DNA of 64,000 bases from the NCBI RefSeq assembly GCF_000373105.1, contig NZ_KB890421.1, positions 62,001 through 126,000 of the forward strand, read 5' to 3'. Below the pieces are notes generated by a model. The model saw only the letters and a list, made by a program, of their open reading frames with translations, searched no databases and was not told the origin of the DNA. Both the position numbers and the translations under genes were made by a program. This stretch comes from Neolewinella persica DSM 23188. GTDB lineage: Bacteria > Bacteroidota > Bacteroidia > Chitinophagales > Saprospiraceae. This document shows positions 42,101 to 49,837 of the stretch, piece after piece. Numbering within the stretch: position 1 is the first letter of the stretch; each line of letters begins with the position of its first letter.

Positions 42101-44452
42101 ATGAAAATATTCAATAATCTGAGTTTACCTTCCTGGCAGGTAGTCCGGGCCCAAACCGGGCAGGCCCTGCGCTGGATGCTAAGTAACAAGCTGAAGACGA
42201 TCACCTACGTGACGGCTTTTGGACTAACCAGCCTCCTGCTTTTGATCGTATCCATTTGGCTGGGGCTGTTTGGGAAGTTGCCTTCCACCGATTCGCTCCG
42301 GCATTTACGCAACCCGGTTGCAACTACCATCTACGGCGCCAACAAAGAAGTGCTGGGCAGTTTTTACCTACAGAATCGGTCTAATGTAGATTCCTCAGAA
42401 GTAAATCAAATACTGAGGGAGGCACTCGTCTCGGTAGAAGATGTCCGCTTTTATGAGCATAATGGCATCGATTACCGTAGCCTGGGTCGCGTTTTGGTTA
42501 AATCAATTCTGATGGCGGATGCCAGTAGTGGGGGAGGGAGTACCATTACGCAGCAGATCGCGAAAAACGTATTTGGCCGAAAAAAACGATTCTTTTTCTC
42601 TACGCCCATCAACAAGATCCGGGAGATGTTCATCGCGCGGCGAATGGAAGAAGTATACAATAAAGATGAAATATTACTACTGTACCTGAACACGGTGATG
42701 TACGGCGAGAATCTTTTTGGAATCGAAAAAGCGGCACATCGCTTCCTGAATAAAGTGCCGGCGAAGTTAGATCTACCCGAATCAGCCCTGCTGGTAGGGC
42801 TGTTACAGGCGCCAAATGCTTATAATCCACGCAAGAACCCGGAGCGGGCCCTGAAACGACGTAACCTCGTTTTGTACCAAATGTACCGATACGGAAAGAT
42901 TGACGAGGTGGCTTACGAAGCCGCAAAGAATAGTCCGCTGAAACTTAATTACCAACCAGCCAGGATTTCCACTACGAATGCGGCATATTATAAGGCTTTC
43001 CTGAGGAAAGAATTTGAAGCCTGGGCCGAAGAGTCTCCTAAACCGGATGGCTCCGTTTATGACCTGGACAGTGATGGATTAAAGATTTACACCTCTCTTC
43101 ACCCGGCCATTCAGCTCTCTGCCGAAAAGGCACAGGAAGGGCACATGCGAAGGTTGCAAAAAGTATTCGCTGAAAACTGGGAGGTTTCCATCGAAGGTAT
43201 CTCACGGGATAGTTTCCTGCGCAAGTTGATGTGGCAGGACCAGTATGCCCGGGATCTCAGTTCGCAAGGTCTGTCGCGAAAAGAGATTGAAGAGAAATTT
43301 GCCACCGCAAGTGAAAAGCAAATATGGACCTGGGATGGTTTCCAGGACGTGAATATGACCTTTCGGAATTACATTATCCAGGAGCTTACTCGTTTGCATG
43401 CCGGTATTTTAGCACTTGACAACCGGTCTGGGCGCATCCTGGCGTACGTTGGTGGTAACGACTATGATTACAGTCAGTATGACCAGATTAAACTTCCGCG
43501 CCAGGTTGGTTCTGTCTTTAAGCCGCTGGTATACCTTGCCGGACTACAAAGGGGCTTATCGCCGTGTGATTTCTATTCGAACCAGCGCCGTACTTATAGT
43601 CGTTACGAAGACTGGAGCCCACGAAACGCTGATGGGAAATACGGTGGCAGCTATTCCATGTGGGGAGCTTTAACCAATTCAATCAATACAGTTTCTGCCG
43701 AAGTTATGCTGGCTACCGGACCGGAGGCCGTCATCAAACTGGCCCAGCGGGCCGGGGTGGCGACTGAGATCCCTAAGGTACCTTCCATAGTGTTAGGGAC
43801 GGCTGAGCTTACCCTGGAGGAGATGGTCGGGACCTACGCCTATATTGCTAATGGCGGAGGCAGTGTGGAGCCTTATTCCATTGTCCGGATCGAGGGTGAA
43901 GACGGAAAAGAAATTTATGCCAGGCCGTTTAGCGACGTTACCCGCAGAGAGCCGGCGGAGTCCTTCCAGCAAGTGAGAAAAATGATGCAATCCGTACTTA
44001 CCGAAGGAACGGGCTCCAGGATCAGTGCTTACAATATTCCCTACAACATCATTGGAAAAACCGGTACGACCCAGAATAATACGGACGGCTGGTTCATTGC
44101 CAGCTCTCCGGAAGTAACGGTAGGGGCCTGGGTAGGCACCATGGATAAAAGAATCCATTTTAATTCAACGCGGCTTGGCTCGGGGAGTAATACCGCTTTG
44201 CCGATGGTTGGCCGCGTTTTTGCCGATCTCAGCCTTTGGCGGACGCCGATAATCTCGAACTTTACCTATACCATTCCGGAATTTGACTGCGTAGCCAGCA
44301 GTGAACTCCCACCGGAGGAGGCAAAGCTTCTTGTCCCCGGAAAACCCGCAGCGGAAGTAATACCCGATAGTATGCGTACCGATTCGGTGAGTCCGTTGCT
44401 GGTACCGAAAGCAGAGCCGGTTCAGTCTTTAGCGGATACTCTGGGGACCTAA
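42101..44452 (+). CDS. Penicillin-binding protein 1A (bifunctional)
   Basis: A class A PBP of 783 residues: one N-terminal membrane helix (about 38-58), then the GT51 glycosyltransferase. Its catalytic Glu is in SVEDVRFYEHNGIDYRSLGR, with GGGSTITQQIAKN and NTVMYGENLFGIEKAA downstream. The transpeptidase domain has SxxK as SVFK (in RQVGSVFKPLVYLAGL), SIN in NSINTVSAE and KTGTT in IIGKTGTTQNNTDGWF. It builds and cross-links peptidoglycan at the outer face of the inner membrane. It complements pbpC at 3674 and lacks that protein's C-terminal domain. It follows the oxygenase gene by 52 bases; shared transcription is possible but the functions are unrelated. Confidence 0.95.
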   Translation: MKIFNNLSLPSWQVVRAQTGQALRWMLSNKLKTITYVTAFGLTSLLLLIVSIWLGLFGKLPSTDSLRHLRNPVATTIYGANKEVLGSFYLQNRSNVDSSEVNQILREALVSVEDVRFYEHNGIDYRSLGRVLVKSILMADASSGGGSTITQQIAKNVFGRKKRFFFSTPINKIREMFIARRMEEVYNKDEILLLYLNTVMYGENLFGIEKAAHRFLNKVPAKLDLPESALLVGLLQAPNAYNPRKNPERALKRRNLVLYQMYRYGKIDEVAYEAAKNSPLKLNYQPARISTTNAAYYKAFLRKEFEAWAEESPKPDGSVYDLDSDGLKIYTSLHPAIQLSAEKAQEGHMRRLQKVFAENWEVSIEGISRDSFLRKLMWQDQYARDLSSQGLSRKEIEEKFATASEKQIWTWDGFQDVNMTFRNYIIQELTRLHAGILALDNRSGRILAYVGGNDYDYSQYDQIKLPRQVGSVFKPLVYLAGLQRGLSPCDFYSNQRRTYSRYEDWSPRNADGKYGGSYSMWGALTNSINTVSAEVMLATGPEAVIKLAQRAGVATEIPKVPSIVLGTAELTLEEMVGTYAYIANGGGSVEPYSIVRIEGEDGKEIYARPFSDVTRREPAESFQQVRKMMQSVLTEGTGSRISAYNIPYNIIGKTGTTQNNTDGWFIASSPEVTVGAWVGTMDKRIHFNSTRLGSGSNTALPMVGRVFADLSLWRTPIISNFTYTIPEFDCVASSELPPEEAKLLVPGKPAAEVIPDSMRTDSVSPLLVPKAEPVQSLADTLGT

Positions 44453-44482
44453 CGGGCCAATCTGCCTGCTTCTTAAACTTCC

Positions 44483-44506
44483 CCCTGCACCTGCGTCCGC
44501 GCCTGA
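44483..44506. repeat. Family B repeat at the DUF2306 stop codon
   Basis: CCCTGCACCTGCGTCCGCGC then CTGATC. On the minus strand it begins at the stop codon of the DUF2306 gene (TGATCAGGCGCGGACGCAGG), showing the ATCAGG-flanked subtype. It is also the boundary with the convergent PBP gene. Confidence 0.7.
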
Positions 44507-45328
44507 TCATAAACCTCCCAATATCCCCGGCCCCCAATAATCTTTGATGAAGAAGTAGCTGGCAAACAGCAGGAAAAGACTTGCCAGCAACAGGGTGGTA
44601 GCTCCTGCTATCTTCACCCATGGCCGCTGGAAGAAAGGATACTCCGCCAGGATGATTTCCACTACAACCAGATTGGGGAGGTAAAACCAAAAGTCCATAA
44701 AATAATCGAACCAACCGGTGAAATTTTCTGTGTGGCCCGACCGGCCGCCAAAGCCGATATAGAAGCCGTAGTCCATACGGTATAGCCACGAGCCAATGGC
44801 GAGCGCGAAGAGCCGAAGCGCCCAGGCCCGGTGTCGCTTAAACTCTTTCCGCCGCGCATACCGCGCCGTCTGGATGGCCGCCAGGAACATGAGCAGGCCA
44901 TACCCGATAAAGCCGATGTCCATCACCAGGCCACCAATAGTGCCCTTGAGGGCGATGAAGACCAGGCCGCCAACGGCGGCCAGCAAACACGCAACGACGT
45001 AGACCCTTCCCGACCAGCGATGAACCATGGGGTACCGCTCGCGAACGGATGGTAACAGCTGTAAACACCCCAGCACCAGGATGATCCCCCCGGCAAGGAA
45101 GTGGACCGCAATACCAGCTGTAGAGCCACCATTTTCCGCGTCATACAAGCCAGGTAAGACCTTATTCCATTGTGCCGTATCTCCCGAAACATAGGCGAAG
45201 GCGTAGAAAACCAAAATGTACAAACCGAAGATCAGCGCGCTCGTCCAGACGATGGTACCCAGCAGTGTTTTGGCAAAACGGAATAGGTTGTCTCCGAATG
45301 GTGCAGGTGTAGTAATGGTCTCAGACAT
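44507..45328 (-). CDS. DUF2306 multi-pass membrane protein
   Basis: A 273-residue inner-membrane protein with about seven hydrophobic segments. The DUF2306 core is clear: HFLAGGIILVLGCLQLLPSVRE, then HRWSGRVYVVACLLAAVGG and a later KRHRAWALRLFALAIGSW. Conserved histidines in these motifs (VHFLAGG, VHRWSGR, KRHRAW) suggest heme binding or a cytochrome b561-like four-helix core, but the family has no proven role. It is convergent with PBP1A with only about 50 bases between them, which are largely filled by a family B repeat. It appears monocistronic. Confidence 0.88.
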   Translation of the reverse strand: MSETITTPAPFGDNLFRFAKTLLGTIVWTSALIFGLYILVFYAFAYVSGDTAQWNKVLPGLYDAENGGSTAGIAVHFLAGGIILVLGCLQLLPSVRERYPMVHRWSGRVYVVACLLAAVGGLVFIALKGTIGGLVMDIGFIGYGLLMFLAAIQTARYARRKEFKRHRAWALRLFALAIGSWLYRMDYGFYIGFGGRSGHTENFTGWFDYFMDFWFYLPNLVVVEIILAEYPFFQRPWVKIAGATTLLLASLFLLFASYFFIKDYWGPGILGGL

Positions 45329-45580
45329 CTGATGGATTTCAGTTGGTGAAGATACGTAGCGGGCATAAGCTATTTTTTCATCTAGCCATTTTGATACCCT
45401 GTCAGGTGTTTTCCATGAGTAGTTCTACGTATTCTTTTAGGCATTTCTACCTGACTTTAGATATAGGAGGTATTCTTCTTTTGGACGACTCTGCTAATCA
45501 GCATTAATTTTTACACCCATACAACACCATCTACAGCACCTGCTGGTAGCTGCGCATCTTTTCACCCATACAATTCAACT

Positions 45581-47251
45581 ATGAAATTCATTTTTTTTAC
45601 CCTTCTCTGTTGTCTTTGCTGCTCGGCAGCACTGATGGCCCAATCTCCCGAGTCCCTCAATTACCAGGCTGTCGTTCGTGATGCCGACGGTGCCATCCGC
45701 GCCAACCAGGTTACCTCCGTTGATTTCAATATCCGCCAGGGGGCTGCCGACGGAACGATCGTTTACAGCGAAATGCACGACCCCACGACCAATGAATTTG
45801 GCCTCGTTAACGTAAAAGTCGGTGAAGGCACCGCCGCTACCGGCAGTTTCGCCGCCATCGACTGGAGCGCCGGCCCCTACTTCCTAGAAGTACTGCTTAA
45901 CGATGTTAGTGCAGGTACGCAGGAGTTCTCCAGCGTTCCCTTCAGTCTTTACGCAAAGCGAGCTTTGAGCGCCGCTACTGCTGATGAAGCTGTCTTCGCT
46001 GCAACAGCAGAAAATGCTACTAATGCCACCATGGCTGATTTTGCGACCGCTGCTGGAACCGCTACTTCAGCCACAACTGCTGCTACTGCAGGAACCGCCG
46101 ACTTCGCTACAGCTGCGGGCACCGCAAATGATGATAATGATCGCAGCCCTGATAATGAGATTCAGACGCTTTCTGTATCCGGAAATCAGTTGAGCCTGTC
46201 TGCTGATGGCGGGACGGTTGATTTGCCAGTGACGCCCACGTATTGGACCTTGTCTGGTGAAAACATTCATTCCACAAATAATGGGAATGTTGGTATTAAG
46301 ACGAATTCTCCTGAAACAACGCTGGAAATAACCACCGAAAGTCGTCAGGGAGATATTGTAACAGATGTTGAACAAATTTCTACAACGTTAACGTTTTGGG
46401 CGCCTAACGTTTGGCAATCCTTTACCGCGACGCAATCGGGATACATTAGTTCAGTAAGTGTAGTAAATGGCCCGGCTGGCGTTACGGGGCCCAGCTTCTT
46501 CAGAATTTATGAAGGTGAAGGCAGAGGGGGAGCCACGCTTCACCAACAAAAATACGCGGCATTCGATCCCGGAGGACAGCTTCAATTAGTCGAATTCCCG
46601 CTAAACACTCCTCTTTTAGTTGAAGCTGGAAGTAAGTACACGCTTTTCTTTCCCGGGTTGAACTGGGTGCAGGCACAAGCGGAATATGCAGGTGGCGCAT
46701 CAAATGTTGGAGCAGATTTAACCATCCAAGTGAAAATGGTAGCTGAGGTAATGGACAACACGACACTTGCCGTAGGATATGGACGTGTAGGTATTGGCAC
46801 CAACGCACCACGCGAAAAACTCGAAGTAGTCGGCAACATCTGCTATACAGGAACCATCGGTGCCTGTTCCGACGAGCGCTACAAAAAGGACTTCGCCTCC
46901 CTGGAGAACACCCTGGACAAAGTGATGCAGCTAAATGGTCTGTACTACAACTGGAAGCAGGAGCAATTCCCCGAGCGGGAATTCACGAATGAACGCCAGA
47001 TCGGGGTAATTGCCCAGGAGGTGGAAACATTTTTCCCGGAGATTGTGCTGACGGGAGATGATGGCTATAAGTCCGTCGACTACGGCAAACTGACGCCTAT
47101 CCTGCTCGAAGCCATTAAGGAGCAACAGGCCATCATCGAAGCGATGCAAACGGAAACTAATCAGCTGCGGGCAAGTGTGCTGGCACGTTTGGATGCTTTG
47201 GAAGGGAAGTCATCTCCCAATACTACCCAGATCCAAACCTCCAAGAAATAA
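45581..47251 (+). CDS. Secreted tail-fibre-like protein with S74 chaperone domain
   Basis: A 556-residue secreted protein. Signal peptide (ends SAALMAQ), then a beta-sandwich (SPESLNYQAVVRDADGAIRA) seen at the start of many Bacteroidota surface proteins. An Ala/Thr-rich repetitive stretch follows (about 128-185) that is likely a triple-helical or coiled stalk. The C-terminal domain is a peptidase S74-type intramolecular chaperone with the cleavage motif SDERYKKDF and the downstream QIGVIAQEVETFFPEIV. In phage tail spikes this domain drives trimer folding and then cuts itself off. Here there are no phage genes around, so the protein is a bacterial surface trimer. The next gene, 5 bases on, has a T9SS sorting domain and may supply export. 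Confidence 0.87.
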   Translation: MKFIFFTLLCCLCCSAALMAQSPESLNYQAVVRDADGAIRANQVTSVDFNIRQGAADGTIVYSEMHDPTTNEFGLVNVKVGEGTAATGSFAAIDWSAGPYFLEVLLNDVSAGTQEFSSVPFSLYAKRALSAATADEAVFAATAENATNATMADFATAAGTATSATTAATAGTADFATAAGTANDDNDRSPDNEIQTLSVSGNQLSLSADGGTVDLPVTPTYWTLSGENIHSTNNGNVGIKTNSPETTLEITTESRQGDIVTDVEQISTTLTFWAPNVWQSFTATQSGYISSVSVVNGPAGVTGPSFFRIYEGEGRGGATLHQQKYAAFDPGGQLQLVEFPLNTPLLVEAGSKYTLFFPGLNWVQAQAEYAGGASNVGADLTIQVKMVAEVMDNTTLAVGYGRVGIGTNAPREKLEVVGNICYTGTIGACSDERYKKDFASLENTLDKVMQLNGLYYNWKQEQFPEREFTNERQIGVIAQEVETFFPEIVLTGDDGYKSVDYGKLTPILLEAIKEQQAIIEAMQTETNQLRASVLARLDALEGKSSPNTTQIQTSKK

Positions 47252-47256
47252 ACCCC

Positions 47257-47763
47257 ATGACCATGCATAAATTAATCATCACCACCGCAGCCTGTCTGTT
47301 CTGTGTGGGTGGCCTCTTCGGCCAGCTGCAGATTGAACGGCAGGTGATCGGTTCCATTGGTCAGGTGTTTGCTTCAGACAGCTTGACCGCCTCCTCCACC
47401 GTCGGTGAAGTGGCCACACTGACTTTCTCCGCTGAAAATAATCAGCTAACCCAGGGCTTTCAACAATCTATGGACGTCATCTCTGCCGTCATTGACCTTG
47501 GTGCCGGTGTTGGCGTGGAGTTATTCCCGAATCCGGCCAGTGACTTTGCTACCTTACAGATCGAGACCGAAAGTAACCTCGATTTACGCTTCGAGCTCGT
47601 GGATATTTCCGGTCGCTTAATCAGCTCGCAACGCCAGCAACTTCCGGCCTCGGTTTATCGCCATACGATCGACCTTAGCAAGTTGCCGTCCGGCACCTAC
47701 TTCGTCAGGATCGCTACGCCACGTGGCAGCATTCTGAAGACCTTGAAATTGGTGCATATTTAA
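47257..47763 (+). CDS. Small protein with T9SS sorting domain
   Basis: A 168-residue secreted protein. After a signal peptide (ends VGGLFG) comes a short module, ERQVIGSIGQVFASDSLTASSTVGEVATL, ending in QLTQGFQQ. This is a pattern that occurs before sorting domains in many Bacteroidota proteins. The C-terminal 80 residues are a type A T9SS sorting domain (VELFPNPASDFATLQIE to GTYFVRIATPRGSILKTLKLVHI). It starts 5 bases after the tail-fibre-like gene and is surely co-transcribed. I infer that it partners with that trimer or marks its place on the surface. A terminator follows. Confidence 0.87.
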   Translation: MTMHKLIITTAACLFCVGGLFGQLQIERQVIGSIGQVFASDSLTASSTVGEVATLTFSAENNQLTQGFQQSMDVISAVIDLGAGVGVELFPNPASDFATLQIETESNLDLRFELVDISGRLISSQRQQLPASVYRHTIDLSKLPSGTYFVRIATPRGSILKTLKLVHI

Positions 47764-47808
47764 GTCAAGTTACAGCGATTTAGCTGCGACTAAGACTTAG
47801 AATTGCTT

Positions 47809-47850
47809 AGCAGCCCTTCTGGCCACGCGTCGGGAGGGCTGCTTTCTTTT
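47809..47850 (+). terminator. Rho-independent terminator
   Basis: AGCAGCCCT (47809-47817) pairs with AGGGCTGCT (47835-47843), followed by TTCTTTT. It ends the tail-fibre/T9SS operon and runs into a family B repeat. Confidence 0.7.
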
Positions 47851-47879
47851 GGGCGACGGCGCGCAGGTGCAGGGAAAGG
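47846..47879. repeat. Family B repeat
   Basis: CTTTTGGGCGACGGCGCGCA then GGTGCAGGGAAAG, overlapping the T-tract of the terminator. TTTTGGG-flanked subtype with a 3-base insertion. Confidence 0.6.
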
Positions 47880-47907
47880 ATAAAAGGAGCAGGGTAGGGG
47901 CCGACAA

Positions 47908-48570
47908 TTACTCCCGGGCACCGTTGCTGATCACAACAACGGCATTCGCTATCAGGGCTACTGCTGCCCAATAGGTGGAGAGCACCAGTACGCCCGACCA
48001 GTCGAAGGGAGCAATGAACTTGTTCAGGGCAAGGATAGAATCGGAGAGTAAAAAGAGCACAACGCCCACCGCAATCATTCGGTGGGCACTTGTTTTTTTC
48101 CAGAGGTAGAGGCAAACTCCTTGCCAGCACATCACGAAAATGAACAAGAAGTAGAGAAATACCGGAAGGGCAAGGGATTCCAGTTCAGGATATAGGAAGT
48201 AATAGTAACTCAGGCCAAAGGCAAGCAATAGCAGCAGCGGGGTCAGGTAAAGCTTAAACTTATCTAATGTTACAAAGCTGATCGTGAAGAGAACGTGAGC
48301 GACCAAAAAAGCGGCGAGGCCAAAAACGAAGTTTTCGCTATCCAACAGGAAAATATCTCCGATGAGGCAAAGCAGTAGTCCCGAAACGGTAAGTAGCCAG
48401 TATGCCTTTGGTGCCATTCTGCCAAAGATCATTGGCAGCAAAATAATAAGGACTGTTGTCAGTGGCTTCAAAGAACGATAAAGGGTGACATTCCCCGTCA
48501 CGTCCAGTACTATTGCGATTATCGCACTGATGACAATGAGGAAGTTTAGTGTTTTTGTGGTGGCCTGCAT
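47908..48570 (-). CDS. YhhN-family lysoplasmalogenase-like membrane protein
   Basis: A 220-residue inner-membrane protein with about eight hydrophobic helices, matching the YhhN/TMEM86 family. In animals TMEM86B hydrolyses the vinyl-ether bond of lysoplasmalogens. The family signature acidic residues are present: LCLIGDIFLLD near the middle and LFLLSDSILALNKF later. The start at 48570 (MQATTKTLNFLIV) gives a normal N-terminus. The frame stays open upstream to 48744 but that part is repeat-array sequence and not family-like. Whether this bacterium has plasmalogens is unknown, so a different ether-lipid or fatty-acid substrate is possible. Confidence 0.85.
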   Translation of the reverse strand: MQATTKTLNFLIVISAIIAIVLDVTGNVTLYRSLKPLTTVLIILLPMIFGRMAPKAYWLLTVSGLLLCLIGDIFLLDSENFVFGLAAFLVAHVLFTISFVTLDKFKLYLTPLLLLLAFGLSYYYFLYPELESLALPVFLYFLFIFVMCWQGVCLYLWKKTSAHRMIAVGVVLFLLSDSILALNKFIAPFDWSGVLVLSTYWAAVALIANAVVVISNGARE

Positions 48571-48660
48571 AAGTAAAATTGGGGTACTTAGAAGCCCACA
48601 ATGTAGGTATTCTCGGGAGGGAACAAGCTCTACGAGTATGGCGAGTTGCCTGGTGCGGAG

Positions 48661-48733
48661 TTGCAACGCGCCGTAGGCGCCCTGCAACAGGAGCGAAGCG
48701 ACCCTGCAACCCCCGTAATGGAACCCTGCAACG
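48661..48733. repeat. CTGCAAC-hairpin array (family A)
   Basis: TTGCAAC at 48661, then CTGCAAC at 48682, 48704 and 48725. Spacers are GCGCCGTAGGCGC (a small palindrome) and AGGAGCGAAGCGACC. It lies in the divergent gap between the YhhN gene and the next plus-strand gene, so it sits in promoter territory. Confidence 0.75.
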
Positions 48734-48842
48734 CTTCTTAACACTTCCCTCCGAAATAGTCAAACCCTCGTTAAACAGCTTCAGGAAGTTGGAGATAGGG
48801 TACTTGTGGTACGTACTTGCAGTCATAATCAAAGCATCCGCA

Positions 48843-49493
48843 ATGAAAAAGTCAATTTTACTTTCTACCCTGTTAGCCTTTGTTCTTGCCCTCGTAGTAA
48901 TGCCAGCACAGGCACAACGGCCTAACAATCCACGCGGAACGGAAACAACGTCAACGACAACGCCGACCCGCGCCACTACTACCCGTGGCACCGCCACCCG
49001 CACAACGGCTACCCGCCGGACTACAACAACCACAGCGACAGTCCCTAACCGTACAACGGCAACTCGCCGGACTAGCACTCCTGCGACGACCAATTCGCGC
49101 CGCACTTCCACTAACCGGGGCTCTACCGCCCCCAGGATCAGAACTTCCACTCCGACAAATACACGTCGGACCAACACAAACAACAATCCCAATTACTGCC
49201 CTCCTGGTGGCAACGCCCGGAACAACGGCAACTCGTCTAGTACCCGTCAGCGCACCACTACGACCACCAGCCGTCGTTCCAACGTCGGAACTACCGGCCG
49301 CCCCAGTCGGAATACCGGAACCAACGCTTCCAGCTCACGCCGTAGTACTACGGTAGTAAAGGCTGATAATGGTGTCCGCAGCCGTAGCCGCGGAAAGGTT
49401 ACCAGTGCAAATGGTTCTTACGATGAAGTCTACGGCGCCAAGTCCGAACCACGTGCTAAGCGTTCGAAGAAGAGCAGTTCCCGCCGCGACTAG
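48843..49493 (+). CDS. Thr/Arg-rich low-complexity secreted protein
   Basis: A 216-residue protein of extreme composition. A signal peptide (ends VVMPAQA) is followed by about 160 residues made almost only of Thr, Arg, Ser, Asn, Pro and Ala, in stretches such as TRATTTRGTATRTTATRRTT and NTRRTNTNNN. There is a single cysteine (NPNYCPPGG) and a basic C-terminus (RAKRSKKSSSRRD). No domain is recognisable. The strongly basic, disordered character suggests binding to polyanions (DNA, teichoic-like or capsular polysaccharide) or heavy O-glycosylation. The start at 48843 is chosen because it gives the signal peptide; upstream in-frame sequence is repeat array. A terminator-like hairpin follows. Confidence 0.75.
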   Translation: MKKSILLSTLLAFVLALVVMPAQAQRPNNPRGTETTSTTTPTRATTTRGTATRTTATRRTTTTTATVPNRTTATRRTSTPATTNSRRTSTNRGSTAPRIRTSTPTNTRRTNTNNNPNYCPPGGNARNNGNSSSTRQRTTTTTSRRSNVGTTGRPSRNTGTNASSSRRSTTVVKADNGVRSRSRGKVTSANGSYDEVYGAKSEPRAKRSKKSSSRRD

Positions 49494-49541
49494 TCGTCTC
49501 AACTAAGAATTATCCCTGAACAAAGTCATTCCTCTTTTTGG

Positions 49542-49576
49542 CAACGGTCCGCTACCTTCTGGTGAGCGGGCCGTTG
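49542..49576 (+). terminator. Terminator-like hairpin
   Basis: CAACGGTCCGCT (49542-49553) pairs with AGCGGGCCGTTG (49565-49576) with one wobble. The T-tract is weak. Confidence 0.5.
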
Positions 49577-49739
49577 TTGCATCTGGAGCTAACCTTAAGA
49601 CCCCGCTATACTGATGTGTGGGCTATACTGTACAAACCTTTGTATTTTGGCCATAAATTTAGGCTACTGATGAGGACGATGTTTCTTTGCTCCTCAATTC
49701 TTTGCCCCCCGGGCCCGAGGCGGTAGCCGAGGATGGGAA

Positions 49740-49770
49740 GCATCGCACCTGCGACCCCGCCCAAAAAGTG
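49740..49770. repeat. Family B repeat upstream of TPR gene
   Basis: An inverted copy (GCACCTGCGACCCCGCCCAA then AAAGTG), about 70 bases before the start codon of the next gene. TTTTGGG-flanked subtype. Confidence 0.65.
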
Positions 49771-49837
49771 GGCTACTCCTAAACCCTCTCGCCAGTCTTT
49801 AGTTACCATATCAACCATTTGCCTGAAATACCCCTAC

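Noticed and set aside
45581-47251. Prophage remnant suggested by the tail-fibre/S74 domain
   Set aside because: No other phage genes are near. The protein has a signal peptide and a T9SS partner, so it is a bacterial surface protein.
48571-48842. Extended N-termini of the YhhN and Thr/Arg-rich genes into the repeat array
   Set aside because: The added residues are translations of the family A array and are not family-like; internal starts give a normal membrane N-terminus and a signal peptide respectively.
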